From Albugo candida (Eukaryota > Oomycota > Peronosporomycetes > Albuginales > Albuginaceae), in assembly GCA_905220665.1 (NCBI GenBank), contig CAJNAR010000149.1:310001-374000 (forward strand): 64,000 nucleotides of DNA, given 5' to 3'. The notes beneath the pieces are model-generated. The model worked only from the letters and a program-made list of their open reading frames with translations, did not search any database and had not been told where the DNA came from. The stretch's first letter is position 1. Every line of letters begins with the position of its first letter. Shown here piece by piece: positions 22,693 through 36,200 of the stretch. Both the position numbers and the translations under genes were made by a program.

Positions 22693-24498
22693 ATGAAAGG
22701 TTTATCAAGAAACAAGTACAGCACAGTACTTCAACCGCAAGAAGTACTTCCAGTGAGCGCGAAGAGTCCGTGTCATTCAACCGTAAGCGCGGAGGCAAAA
22801 GCAGTGGCATTTACACACGTATCAGAAGAGTCGAAACGCAAGCGTGGATCCAAAGGTCGGTTTCGGTCAAGTGTGAAGAGTATCGTGATAGCAAGCCAAA
22901 TTCGTCGGCAAATGTCCCGTTTTTCCCTTGTTAATGTTATTGGACGACATGGTTCAGTGGAGACAGATACGCGCGGGTCACGTCCATCAGTAACAAGTCT
23001 TATTGAATTGAATAAGCAATTGTATGAGGAGACAAAGAAGAGATCTGAGGAAGAGCAGCATTATTTCTTTGGTCCGCAACTGCACATTTTTGATGGGAAA
23101 GATCGAGTTCGTGTGATGCATGGTGAGCGAAAAATTCAGAAAAATGCAAAACGTGTGTGGTAACGTGCAGCGATTGTCTGCTTTGGAATGCAACCTTATA
23201 AAGTATGCTTCCATAGGATGGTTTCTGAGCCGATCTCAATGGAACGAAGTAGTACGACCACACTTGAAGATTTCCCCGAAGCATCTGCTAGGTCTACTTT
23301 TATTGGGGGTACAGTGAACACGATTGCGGCAGCAAGCAGATTTTTAGGGAAAAAGGTATGTTTCCTTGCTGCAAATCAGTCGCTGGCGAAGATAAAAAAA
23401 ATTGATTTGGTAATAGGTTGCACAAATGAAGACCACAGCAGCCTATTTGAATGAAGACTCGTTTTGTGACGGTTGTGGAATGGATCCTATCTTAGGAAAT
23501 ATGTACACATGCTCAAGATGCGAAAATTACCATCTGTGTGAAGGCTGTTATCAGCTGGTAAAATGCGCTATTTTTCGTTGAAGGATTTGATTGCATACCA
23601 TACTTACGATTCAATCAGGGATTGCATGGGTATGAAGATAGCGTTCTTTTAAGGTCCCTTCGAGAAGACTTTGCGATTAAGAACGCAATGGAGATTTGCC
23701 GGAAGCAGGTTCCGGAGAAGGTTTTCGAAGTTCTCATGAAGCAAGTCTGCAAAGGTCAAGTCGACAAATTCAACTTTATGGTAAATGGGAGCACAAAGAC
23801 GCTTTATATCGAGTCTAACAATCCGATGTACGCGTAGTCAGCCTGGATTAGCAAGGTGGTCACAGGACAACCGGTAGCAGAACTTTCAGCTCGTGGTATA
23901 GAGATTCCCAATCTTGATTATGGTGCTCGATGTATTCTAGTGGAAGAATTGACCCCGGTGCTGGCAGAACGTAACGATATGGAGATTTGTATGGAATGGT
24001 TCTGCGCGGTAAGAGTGTCTACTGAAAAGGCGAGCATGCATATTGTCATACTTTTGTATCCTGAAGGAGAGTGACACTGATCGAAGTCTGGGTGGCAACA
24101 AGAACCTGGAAACGTTGAGAATTTGGGTCTCAACAGACGAGAATTCCAAGTCGCCATTCCTTACAAAAACCGGAAATACAAGCGATAACGAGTCTGTGTC
24201 GGGCAGCTCTTCAATGGGCTCACCTGGGTGTCCGGGCTCTCCTCATTCTCCATCAATGTCTTTGGACGTAGCTCCTGCTGTAGACGTTTTATCATCACCA
24301 AGTGCAGCTTCTCACACGGATACAACAGGAAATCAATTTCCCGACACTCCATTATCAATTCAAGAAACATTAGAATCCCACGGCTATTTGTCAGACGATG
24401 GTGAAGATTCTGGGCTAAGCAGCGCGAGTGATATACAGACACACACCATATCAGGAAGAACATCCGCTGGAGAGCCCACAAATGGAATTGCACTTTGA
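22693..24498 (+). CDS. ZZ-type zinc-finger protein
   Basis: Six exons (22693-23122, 23171-23355, 23417-23557, 23619-23780, 23838-24008, 24067-24498) encode 506 aa. The N-terminus is basic and disordered. The central module, reading FCDGCGMDPILGNMYTC then CENYHLCEGCYQL and GLHGYED, is a ZZ zinc finger: CxxC pairs plus a downstream His, with the finger split by the 23558-23618 intron. ZZ fingers bind peptides or histone tails; partners here are unknown. Downstream lies an unassigned folded-looking segment (about 275-385). The Ser/Pro-rich acidic tail includes SGSSSMGSPGCPGSPHSPSM. It is convergent with the USP14 gene, 119 bp between stops. Outside the ZZ module no family is recognised. Confidence 0.8.
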
Positions 24499-24617
24499 AG
24501 CTGTCTACAATCAAGTAGATCAGGATTTTTCTGTGAGTGTGAAGAACGTCAAGTATCGCTGTAAAGATTATTTCATCATGCTGCTGATATTAGCTCTTGC
24601 TCGGCTCAACTTGGCTT

Positions 24618-26602
24618 CTAGTTTTTGGCTCTGTAGAACGCAAGGTATGCTGTATGCCAATCTCCGCCACCTTTTAGCTTTTGGATGTCCTCCGTTTTAC
24701 AAGGAGAAACATCCTCGTCGTCGTAGCAGAACCAATTATCTACACAGTTCGTCACGCAAGCATTTGACGTGACTGGAACAAAGTCTCAATTCACCTCCTT
24801 CGTGATGCACCCAAGCCATGTAATGCCCCGAATCTGCTGATCTCCCTTTATGCGTCAAAATAGCAAACAATTCATAGTTTCCCTGCCAAGCGCATGGTTG
24901 AAGATCAGCTGTGCAATCTGACTATTAGCACGTACTTGGAAATCGACAGGAAGTCCGATTCCAGATGGTTTCAACCCTAATGACATCGATTTAGCAGCCT
25001 CCAAAGCTGCAACATCCTCCATATCCATGTCCTCCACTGCGTTTTTTTCTTCCTCGGCACCTTTCTCATCCTGTGATTGCAGACATTAGTAGAATGCTGC
25101 TTTCATATATTCATCTTTCCGCCTTCTTACGCTTTCTCTGAACTCATTCAAAATTTTCTCGGCGTTCCTTTCAATCACAATCATGTATCAGTTTCAGCTC
25201 AAGACCAAGAGATTTGAGCTTACTTTTCACGAGCCACTCGCAGTGTTGCTTGCAGCTCATCAGAGCAGAATTCATACGCATCCAATACTTGAGGAAAAGT
25301 GATGGGCTACAGATTAGGAAGAATTTAATATGACGAAAACAGCAGGGAATTCGTACTCGTAGCATTTTGCACTTGACTCCAGTATGGTCTTGGCTGTCTG
25401 GGGTCAACTTCCAAAAAAATCGCATGAATTGAACGCAAAGATACTTTGGCAAACGATTCACTCGAATCTCCTTTTTCCATTGTGCATTCCGGCCCAGCAC
25501 ATCAGAATGCTTCTCAATGACACCCTCCAATCCCTAGAATTTGAAAGTTAGCTTAATGAGATGGGACCAGATGAAACATATACAATTCTGATTCCTTCTG
25601 CAACAAGATTGGTTTTGATTGTAATATTGCACACGAGTTTTAGTGCATCCTCTTTCTTTTCAATTTTGGGCTCCATGTCAGATTCCAAGCACGTCAAGCT
25701 ACGCAATTATGATGTAGATAATCGTAGATATTGATAAATCATCATGTATACGTTTCATTAAGTTCCAGCCCAAACAGCGCTTGAATCACATTTTTTGCTG
25801 GAGCAATAGATGATAGGCCTACAGGTCTCACGAGCGTTCGAGATAATGTCGATAGCAATGTCGACAAAAATTCTTCGCTATCCTAATCATCGTTACACAA
25901 TGTAAGTACCTCCGCAACAAATTCACTGAGCACTTACTTGCTGCATGTATCCCTGCCCACGAGGCATTTGTTGCGCAAACTGAGGATACGCTTGACGTAG
26001 AACCTACAGCGAACTAGAGTAACATTCTGCCCACCATCCAATTGGAGAATTCGTACGCTAACAAAAATTGACGGAGTCAAACTTTCCAAGCTGCTTTCCA
26101 ATTCTTTGTATAAACGTTGCGTGGCAATTGTCACATTTTGCTCCAAATCTTGCGACATGGAACTGGAATGTTGCTCTAACGCTTCACGAAACTCTTTCAC
26201 GGGACGTAAACACTGCATTGTAGCGTTCATAAAGCAGGTGTTCCCGAGATTCTTGAGACCTGCGGGATACACAACGCCCAACTCGGCAATGTTTTTAGAC
26301 GTTAGGTCTTCTAAAAAGATAGTTTCTTCCTTTGGCTTTGTGACGACCTCTGCAGAGCCCATCAACATGAGTGTAGACCCATTCTGAAGCCCTGAAAATT
26401 GATTTCGTTGCGAGTCTTCTTTTAAAATTCCTTTCCAAGCTTTGCTCATTAGTTTTTGACGTGCGATTGGAACAGATGTAAGCTCATATATCTTGGACTG
26501 CAGTTCCGAGATAGCAGCATTTTTATCAACGCTTATGTCCTCATAGATCTTCTTTCCCCATTTAATGGATACAGTGACTGAATCCGCGTTACTAGAATTC
26601 AT
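24618..26602 (-). CDS. USP14: Ubiquitin carboxyl-terminal hydrolase, USP14/Ubp6 type
   Basis: Ten exons (26602-26063, 26003-25938, 25882-25752, 25698-25584, 25533-25357, 25306-25224, 25167-25131, 25070-24936, 24882-24795, 24739-24618) encode 497 aa, the usual family length. An N-terminal ubiquitin-like domain (about 8-82) would dock on the proteasome. The Cys box GLKNLGNTCFMNATMQC places the catalytic Cys at residue 123. The His box is THKGRSADSGHYMAWV, followed by DNWFCYDDEDVSP and the C-terminal GGGDWHTAYLAFYRAK. The enzyme trims ubiquitin chains from substrates at the 26S proteasome. All splice joints restore known family blocks, and introns are 50-60 nt. The Lys/Glu-rich stretch KNAEKILNEFRES before VEDMDMEDVAALEAAK is a variable helical insert. 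Confidence 0.93.
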
Positions 26603-28710
26603 CTAACTAACGACGCCTTTAGTGCGAAATAAGATTTACAGTTATAGACTCAAAAGCTAGGAATATTTGAAGTCTGGTAGAATGTCGCTATTTAGAGCTG
26701 TCCATGCAAGCGACCCCCAAACTACACGTTTACGTTAAGCACGGCAAATAATACTCCACAATTCTTATGGAATGATCTCGGATCAGGTTGGTCTCTACCG
26801 ATCACGCTTTCCAGTTTTGTGCAAAATCCCCATTCTCTTTCGCTGCATGCAGCAATGTCGAAGCTGGCTGACCTTACTTTAAATTGGCGGCTTGCATACG
26901 GCTTTCATACGTAGGGAAATCTCATTTTGTTGAAAATGAACCTTTCCGAAATTTTCCCTTACCCAACGATGACGACCAGAATGTGTAGGGTGTAAACTAT
27001 GCTTCCGCCTATCGTAAATCCACCCGGTTGAGCATTCTATGGATCGTGAGAATGTGTAAGAGATTGATGCATTTCAGGAAACATTGAAGCGGTTGTAATT
27101 CATCCAATCCACTTTTTTTATCACTGGAAGCGTCTGACAAGGATGCGTTTTTAGAAGAAAATTTGGACCATGTAGCCAGACCAAGTTTTCAATCCGATGA
27201 AAATAATATGAGGTACAGTTGTGCTGAAATTTAGCTGCATGATCTATTACAATTGACTGATCAAGATCACCCTGAGACTTTGGGATGGTTTTTGCGTACG
27301 AAAATCGGTCCGTGATTGCTACGCAAGAGGAAGTAAAGCTCAGCTTTTGCGGCTTCCAGTCTTGGCAGTAATAACGACGTTGCGCTTTCGGAGAATCTTT
27401 ACAGTGGTCTGCACGCACACTTGGTTGCCTAGCAAGCTGAATGCAACGAATACATCATTTTATTTTTTGCCGAGAATGCGTCAGCTTATGATGCCAATGC
27501 TTCGTAGATTGTTGATGAGTGCTTCTAGCTGGGACGCATCAGGAATGACGAGATTCAGCTAAAAATACATAAAACAATGAGCTTTGCTCGATTCAAAGTG
27601 TTCCAGCAAGTCCTAATATAGCAATGTGGCCATTCATTGATGCGACAGCCGCCAATGCCATAATTTACGAAAGGTAGCGTGTGACGATCACGATCACGAC
27701 AACGACAGGATTCACACATCCAGTGGGTGCTAGTACACTTGAACTTAGAGGCACCGGCACAGAGGTGCTGAAAACAAAGGTTTCAAACCGTAGAAGACAA
27801 TAGCCACCCGCAGAAAATTAAGGACGCAAATGCCTAGATAACCTACTTGACCAAGTTGTTTGCTGTTTCCTTCACTTTCCAAATAAACCAGACCGAAATA
27901 TCCAAATTTTTAAATCAAATTAAATGGTGTTGACAAACCTTTCATCCCAATTATTGCTCAAGACTGATCCGCGAATTATGATGCAGTCGAACTCAGTCGC
28001 TCCTTTGCATTCAGACGAACTTATTGTACTATTTTATGCAAGTTTGAAGAAAACTCAGCGCTCATTCCGCTGTATACCTTATTCAGCATTCGCACTCATC
28101 GCTGGTATCACAAAAAATCACATTCCCAAAGTGATGCATATCACAACAAAATCGTACACATGCCCACGACTCTCAGACTCAACCAAGGGGTCGAGTACTC
28201 GCGATTCAATAATAGATAAGGCATCCGATTACCATCTCGAGTGGCGTTTTCAAGCTTAGTTAGAAATACGAATCGTCTTCCATGCACATGATACCTGGCC
28301 AGTAGATATTATTGAATCCTCTTTAACCAACGAGACACTAGGAGCTGGGTAAAGCCGATACAAACTATTCCCAACGTATCTGCATATCCGTTATGTTGCT
28401 AATATCCAGCATAGACATATATATCCCAATGCATTCAAACCAATAGATCACGTGCGACACAAAACACCGCAACACAAGCTTCAGATCACTGTTTGGTACT
28501 TGTCTAGGACCCACTGACCGCAAATTAAGCGTTCGTCTTCCCTATCGTAGTTGCGACGAACAGTACATGTATTTGGGTCCTCCGTATCGCTCCATAACTA
28601 GCCATCACTTGCTCTAAAGTGGTAAGGGTCATGATTGACATTTTTCAACGCGTGATCTTTGTAAAGTGTTATACTCCGTTTTTTTTTCTCGGCATTTTCT
28701 TGCAAGATAC
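26603..28710. other. Decayed/intergenic sequence
   Basis: Several short frames exist (27074-27418 minus, 27347-27562 plus, 27924-28259 plus), but none has family features or plausible splice partners. The texture, with many stops and uneven composition, fits old repeat remains. A short run of CACGAT/CACGAC-like units is near 27685-27710. Confidence 0.45.
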
Positions 28711-29130
28711 CGCAGCGATCCTTAAATGTCCTCTCTGTAAACCTCACCACGAAATATCCAAAGCGGCTAAGCATTGTAGTGTGGCTGAGACATGCTTTGG
28801 TAATGGAAGGAGAACAAAAAGGGCTTCTGAGGGAATCAGACCAAGCCATTTACAAAAGGATAAAAAGAATATTGCGGAATAGAGAATGGTACTCCTTGAA
28901 AATTCGAAAAATGTTTGGCCGTAGCATATGCAAATGAAAACGGCTTGAATCGAAACGCAGATGAGTGCATTTTTGTCCCTTTTGCACTTGGCTTTTTCGT
29001 ATTCCCTCATAGGCCCTTTTTCTTCTCCTTCCATTACCAGAACATCTCTCAGCCACAGTAGAATGTATGGCTGCTTTGAATGTGTCGTGGTGGAGTTTTG
29101 AAGAGGGCATTTCAAGTCAAGAAAAATCGG
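28711..29130. repeat. Imperfect inverted repeat, about 130-150-bp arms
   Basis: The plus strand at about 28715-28865 and the minus strand at about 29125-28975 match at roughly three quarters of positions by eye. Shared blocks include TGTGGCTGAGA, GGTAATGGAAGGAGAA and AAAAAGGGC. The arms are separated by about 110 bp. Both arms can be read in the same sense as similar peptides (VAETCFGNGRRTKRASEGIR versus VAERCSGNGRRRKRAYEGIR), so they look like two head-to-head copies of one old coding repeat. A transcript across it could fold into a long imperfect hairpin. Confidence 0.65.
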
Positions 29131-29339
29131 TCGGTTTCGGGCATTACATTTGGCTGGATATATCTGCCCACAGATATTCAGAGAAGTTTTGGTCACCCGT
29201 CAACCAATCTTTTTACACATGTTGGATATCACAAAGGTAAGTAGGACGGAATAAAGCTTCCAATTTCTCAGACGTATGAGAGCGTTCATGTCCACATTTC
29301 GTAATCCCTCCGCGTTTACATGTATGATTTTTTTAAGTA

Positions 29340-31345
29340 CTTTTTTTCTTTTTTAAGCATTCGCTGGCAAGTGAACCAGCACATGGATTACTTACTGTTC
29401 TGGTACATTTCTGATAAAAAAAGGAAGGCAACCGCCAAATTGGATGCAAGAATGGCTCTGCATTCAGATTAGAACAGCAATGGCAAACTCTGCAAATCGC
29501 CGTATTTCTTCGCCGAATAAAGTGTCGGCTGATGCGCAGGAATATTGCACAATTATTTCTTCGCAAGTTCTACTTTGAAGACATTAAGCAGTATACGATC
29601 GTCGTTGAGATCGTTTGCAACAAAAACTCGTCTGATCATCAGTAAATGCGTTACTTCGTCCAACGCACTTTCATTAGACTCCATGCGCGAGAGTAGCAAG
29701 TAGCACACCATTACATAGCGATCAGATGAGCAAGTGTCGCTCGCATGATTCTGACCGCATTTGAGTGCTTTTTCGGAATCAATTTCCATGAGCTGTTTAA
29801 TCTCGCCAGCTTGAGTTGGTCCTTTGTGTAGGGTTTTTGCAAAATGGGGGCCTCTTTTGAAAGTGACCACGGCTTCTGGCATCCGTTTTTTTCACGAGAA
29901 TAATTTTTCGCACTGTTGTGCGACCGATTCCCACTTACCACACTACTCTATCTCCACCTCCATAGATGCGAGAACAGACTAGTAATTTCTGGTGGCCAAA
30001 TCAGCTAGAGCCCGAAGTGGTGCTTTCGAGATATTGTGTCGAAATGTTTCCACATGGTGACGGTTACCGCATGAACGAGCCAGATGCATGCTTATATGCC
30101 CATCCCACTCTACTGAAGCTGATGGCACTGGTGGAGCTGGTTTGTCCTCCTGAGGGAGTAGTGAAGGTAATGCTCACCGGAATTATGATGCGTTGGGTAG
30201 TGTGATGGCGGGGGGAGAGTTGAACTCCAACAATATTGGTCGAAAAGTTTGCGGTCAGCATTTTCGCCAGGTTTTTTCGGCTGTGAACTGACAACTACAC
30301 CTTTTTTGAGGCGCCTCGTTGTTCTATATCGTGTTTTTAAAGTGCCGGCGGAGGAGTAGCAACGGCTCCTGAATCCAAGCTGTATGAATCACGATGACTA
30401 ACACGTCGACCTTCCGTTGTAATCGGAGCATTTTCTCCTTGGTTTCGTGGAACGGGGTAGTTCGCATACTTTTCTACGCGCGCCAATGTTTTGGGACATG
30501 TGGAGAACCCAATCTAAGTTCTCCAAGTCGTCGAAACCAGTCTTTCCGAGGAATTCGCTTCTCGAAAGATGTAGAAAAAGATTCCAAGAATCTTTTCGTG
30601 GATTTCAAAATACCCTCCCTTTCGATCCCAATATCGACTCCGAATACATCCAGATAGTACCGGCTTCTTAAGGTCTCCTATTATTTGACGAAGTGTTTTT
30701 CACCCAGAACGGTGACTGATTGGCAATCTAGCACGGATTCGTGGACGTGAACATCGCTTCCACAGTTCATCCTGGAAGCTTGGACACCTGTCCAATCTGG
30801 TGACTGTCCAGGAGAGATTCAAATATCGGGTTGCCGTGATTCCGGGGAACTTATATTTATAATCTCTCATTGCTACTGAAGGCAAGGCCTGAAATGTTTC
30901 TAGAATCATCAGAAAGATTGGCTGCGAAATTTTAATAGGTCTTGCTGGATCATTTTTGCGGCAGCAACAGACCTATCCGGATCCTCGCCAGCATAAGTTC
31001 AGTTATTGCGGCAATATCCGATATTTTCGACTTTTTGAGCTCCACGCGATATTGCGCTTTCGCTTTAGCCTTGTCGTTGCGCAAGGACTCTTGCAACCAT
31101 ATAATACCAGCTCAAGTGGGACGTTTTGTCTCGCCTCCACTTGCAGTTGCCTTATTATGCCCTTATGACGAGGCAGTGCCAGTACCGCCTGTACCACCCT
31201 AGACCGTCTCACAGGAGATGGAGGTACTTGCTACTTCATCACCCCTGTGTGATGACTCATCAATGATCATACAATCCCTCAGACCCGGGTGATTTGGCAG
31301 GGTTACCACGTCAGTACAAGTGGATAAGACCCTAACTTGTCTCGA
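29340..31345 (-). mobile_element. LINE relic (ORF1 region), minus strand
   Basis: Read on the minus strand, this matches the ORF1 of the LINE at 47.0-49.5 kb from its beginning. The rc of about 31345-31190 resembles 47035-47220, including the GATGAGTCATCAC block and the GGTGGTAC stretch. MILETFQALP at 30909 matches the parent's MVLETGQSLT. At 29882-29560 MPEAVVTFKRGPHFAKTLHK and MESNESALDEVTHLLMIRRV match the parent's MPKEVATSKEAAHFYKKRH and MESNDPALDEVAHLLLINRV. It is full of stops and indels. ORF2 is not visible, so unlike a usual LINE fragment the 5' part is kept and the 3' part is lost. Confidence 0.8.
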
Positions 31346-33203
31346 AATGTCGGCTTATGCCATTGTTCTTGAGGGGGAGAAATTAAATTCTCAAGCTGTT
31401 TCCTAAATTGGCGGGTTACGTAGCAGACGGCAAACTGAGTAGTAGCTCTGTGCCTATGAGAAAGTCAACCCAGAATCCGAACGTCAAATTGTCCATCGCT
31501 TTGCTATAAATGGTAAACATAATGCAACGAATCCGTTAGTTGAGCCAAAAGCAGTCATTTACACCATTGTATCTTTGTGTGGGCTTGATACACTTGGCGT
31601 TGGACATGAAATACAGGTTGAGTTTTCCAGAGGTGTAGAAAGCTACATCCACCGTCTTAAGTGAGCTACTCAGGATTGTGATCAAGAGAAAAGTACTCGC
31701 ATGAGTTAAATGTGCTGCTTCGGTCTATCGTAAATGACTTCCTGTCTTCTCAAATTGTGAATTTATCAAGGTCTCGTGCACGGTATGTGATTCTTGGCCG
31801 TGATATTCGTGTATTTGCATGTTGTTGCTCCGTGGGGACCACTCACCCCATCTTTATGCTAATTGTATGTCATACACGTCGGCATAAATTTCACGACGTA
31901 AGCTGAATCTTTCCAAAGAGAGCTACCTTTTTCAAATTGAGTGCAATCTCAGCAAGTGAACCCGATCGATCGATAAATTACGTAATAACGCATCTCGTCA
32001 ACCCGAAGATGAGAGCGCAACGATGGTAAAGTATCATGGCGGTTAAAGGTGCAGCTGAGTATAGCACATGGAGGACGCTCACATAGAAGAGCTCTCATCA
32101 TCCATTGAGATAAACACTATACTCTGTAACCTTCCTTATCGGCGAAGTGCTTGATTGTTTTCGAAGTCCCAAACATTCAACAAAATAAGATTAACGAAGC
32201 TGGTATCTCTGGGTCAATGGGTCAGCAGCAGTCGCACCCGTAATTCTATACGAGATGAATTGCGATCATTGTGATACAGATTTCAGCTTGAAGTAAGTGC
32301 GTACCGAGCGTTTGTCCAGATTCTCTTCATCAGAATGGGTATTGCTCCTCTTTTATCGAAAGCAAGTTCCTGGATGCTGCTAGCTTATGTCTTCAGATAC
32401 AAGCCAAATGCTTTCCATCTTACAAAAGTGGTTGAGAGAGTCAGAGAGCGGCCACGACACCAACACGCGGTAGTTACACAGAGGCGATTCATCGAGCTTC
32501 GGGCAATATGAGCCCTCAATATATGACTTTATATATGACCATGAAAATGGCTAACTTTGTTCCTACACCCTGGAAAGTGTGCAGCTAGGCCTTGTTGCAA
32601 TCACAGGGCTCGAAATTGACTTTTCACCGCTTGAAGTGTGGTGACGAGGCCTTTGCGGCATAACCGCGATTGTGATGCTTACGAGAGGCTATCGCTGACC
32701 GTACCACGCACACCTTCCGAAGCTAATGAAAAATTTGGGCGATGTTCGCACACAGCTGACATCTCGTGCCATCGCACTTGTCTTTTTCGGTTCATGCCAG
32801 CGAAAGTACATGCTTATACTTTTTGAGCATTTTGAATAGAGTTTACACGTCCATATACCTTCAAGGATGTAGTTTAAAGTAACGTGGTGGAGCATTAATG
32901 GATCAGTCCCTAACAGCAAAGGGGCTTGACGTTCAACTTCACCGTTACCGCGAGAAAGTGTTTCAGTATATCGCTACAATTCATTTTTGCTGCTCTAACG
33001 AGCACCTGTCGCCTCACAAAAGAGCGTACAGACATCAAAGTGCTTCCTGGTGCTTTCCATTGATGATAACATTACGTCGAATATAGCAAGTGAGGGAGTA
33101 TCGTAACATTTTCATCGGATAAATCCTAAATATCGTATAAATATTGCAATGCTTGGCGGGTTGATATCGGAATGTTACAAACAGCTGCTTTTTACTTCAG
33201 CCA
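31346..33203. other. Intergenic, nothing recognised
   Basis: About 1.9 kb with only short unconvincing frames; no RNA gene, repeat or family hit was seen by eye. It includes the 3' flank of the receptor-kinase gene. Confidence 0.45.
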
Positions 33204-36200
33204 TCATATCAAATGACCGATATTTTCCGAGTCATTAGATCTGTCGACGCGTTGATGTATTTGCTGAGGTAATTCTTCGGAGCTGATGAATGTGCCGTGT
33301 CGGTTAGACATGAAGTCACTTTGGTCAATCATTTCCAACAAAGCCGGATGATGACGATGAAACGCCGGCGTGTTGGTACGATGGTTTAAAGCAAAAACAC
33401 GTGACATCTTTTGCTGAAATCGAAACTTATACGGTTTTGGAGGCATTGCGGAAACTCCATCCGAGTCTTTCTGCTTGATATAGCACTTGTAAAAGCGTTC
33501 TATCTTCTTCTCGAGAGTCCTACAGTTTCTTCATTGAGCTGCTGCTACATGAACAACAAGGATTTCATACCATTGTTGCAGTATGTCGATGATGCCAAAA
33601 TGATATAGCGATGGCCCAGAGACGCTAGTGGCCGGTTGTGTGAAGATCGAATCGCCATCAGTCTCTTTGTCGGCGAATTCTTCGACAGCTGCAGCATCCA
33701 CAAAGTATTCACAACTTCGGACACCCATCAATAAACTGTAGTCCATTATTCCTTGCTCACATAAAAAGTCACTATCCCGATGAAGTTGGTCGTAGATTCG
33801 TGTCGCATGATATGGATCGATCCGAATCTACAAAGCGAATTGTTGACGATAATGAGCGCCACCTGTGATACATTATCATGCCTACCTTCATCATCAGGTC
33901 GTTATCTTTGAGGACGATGTCGGGTTCATGAAAATGCATGTTGTCTCCACATTCTTGGTTCTTGAGGCTACCGTACGTGTAGGACGCATTACAATAGCGA
34001 CAAGTCGTTTTATCACCCGGTTTCGGAATTTTTGCGTTTCGATCGACCCAGGAGCCTTTGATGTCGTAACGATGATGTAAAATCTTTGAATGGATACTTA
34101 AAACAAGGATAGTTTGGCGGACAGGTGCCATACCTGAGTTTTGGAGAAAAAGTTTCCCATAACCACAAAGTAGTATACGTTACCGTATAGCGAAACTCCA
34201 TGACAGCCATAAAATCGAGTCAAGAGAGTGCTGGTGTTGGTGGTCATATACTGCGCGTACTGAGATGCAATTTTACGCAAAAAATTGCATTCTTCCGAGG
34301 ACATTGTCTTCACAATAAGTTGCTCATCTCCAGTAAAAAACATAAATGCTCCACTTCGACCTTCGCTAAATTGTTCCTAGAGTCCAATCCAAAAGCACTA
34401 AGCAGACAGTATAATGAAACGGCGAGTGCAAGAACCTACCTTTGTAGTTGCCCCGAACATTCTCGTATACTCTTGATCGGTGATTCCGTAGCAGTAACGT
34501 ATCTTACGAAACGCAACAGGACAATACGACCAAAACCTGACCGATTTTTTCTACTCAACAGCATGAACAAGGCAGAATTCAGACTTCAGCAAATTCAAAC
34601 GTACTCGATCACTTTCTCCGGAGATCGGTATCGAAATCTCTTCGTCTTGAACAGCCTGGATCGATGACTTTACTCCAGACGTGGTATAATACAGAATTTC
34701 GGATCGCAGGGCCATGTTTACTTGAGGACTGAGATCAACGTCGAAATCACGCGAGTCTTCTTTTCGGCCTCCAGCGGGTCTGCATATAGGAAATGGATCA
34801 CTTTGATTATCGTTCCCTTACAGTTGACAGTCTATACCTTTCAATGTTGTTGACGGCAAACCAGATAACAAAATCCAGGTATCCTTTCGATGCGATAAGA
34901 AATGCCACCAGCTGACGAAGTACTTGGGCAACAGCTTGTGTATTTGCAGACTGATTTGACTTTGTTGCGAGAAAGTACGCGCACATGTACAGCAATAGGA
35001 GCAAGAGCCAGTAAAACACACAAGCGCCGGTAAAACTAGAAACCAACACCGAGCAAATATAAGTATCGACACAAACTGGGTAGTTTCTTCGAGCAGGACA
35101 TACAATGAGATGTAGTTGAGAACGCGAAGGCGCATATTATACGTCTTTGGCACACCACGCAAATATAAACGGTGCCATGCCAGTGTTAATACACTACATA
35201 CAATGGTTAAGCACACAGTAATGGATAGACAAAAAGTTCCGTACCAGACAGATACGACCAGGACCAAGATTACAAACGTATAGATAAGAATCCATGGCCT
35301 ACCAATCAAAGCGTCAATAGTCGTGTCTATCAATGATGTCAACCAACCATTCTTGAGTTGTGAGAAAATTGGAATCATCAAAGCACTTTGGATAGTCATA
35401 TTTGTCGCATTGACCTTGTTTGGGACAGCATATTCGCGATGAAGCCATACAAAATCCTACGACTGTCGATAACGACTTGCCAAATTCGAGTGATTGGCCA
35501 TCGACTGTAAAAAAGCCTCCAGCTCCACTGACACCCCATGTAATCCCACCCATTATGATTCCTGTTAACAGTAAAATCATAAGTCTTGAAGTATTCTTCC
35601 AATAAATGTGATCCACAAACCTCCCACCCATACCCAGAGATGGTAAAAGCGCATCATTCGTTTATAACTCGTGAACGGACTATTCAGCTAGAATTCACAC
35701 ATTAGATATACAATCATAATAGTACTTTGACATTACGAACCGAAAAGTAGAGATCGCACGCCATCACGAGTCCCCAGGCTTCTGATGTAAAGAAAAAAAA
35801 TTCTGTAACTCCAGCAAGTTGCCGGCATCTATCATTGGAGTCGGAGCTAACATCAAAATTGATCCATACATTAAGCAAGAGACATATCGCCAGGAATACT
35901 CCCAAAACCGCTCGATTGTGAACAATAGGATTGGGATGTTGATGCCAATGTTTCTTTCGAAAATACGTGATAATTACTGCTGAGCCACAGATAATCGTAT
36001 TGACAGAGCCAGCGATGAGTCCAGTCCAGCGATACGAGTACATTGCAATCGTGATTCCGAGAAACGCCATTGTCATGCAGCACCCTAGCAATTGTGATTT
36101 TCGATTCTCAAACCACCGGATCCTTGCTTGAGAGATTGATGGAGCTCGACCGCGAAATTGGTCCGTCATGTCTTTGTTGATTACACGGATAACATTATTT

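Noticed and set aside
24428..24772. Plus-strand 114-codon frame after the ZZ gene
   Set aside because: It lies mostly antisense to the last USP14 exons, which have a clear family match.
35036..35076. A 41-nt intron with donor GTTTGTG in the receptor-kinase gene
   Set aside because: The upstream GTATGT donor at 35103 is canonical, keeps the frame and joins a normal transmembrane helix.
35688..35725. A 38-nt first intron in the receptor-kinase gene (donor after AATGTCAAA)
   Set aside because: Shorter than any other intron here and it adds residues not expected before NSPFTSYK. The donor at 35740 gives 53 nt and a clean family match.
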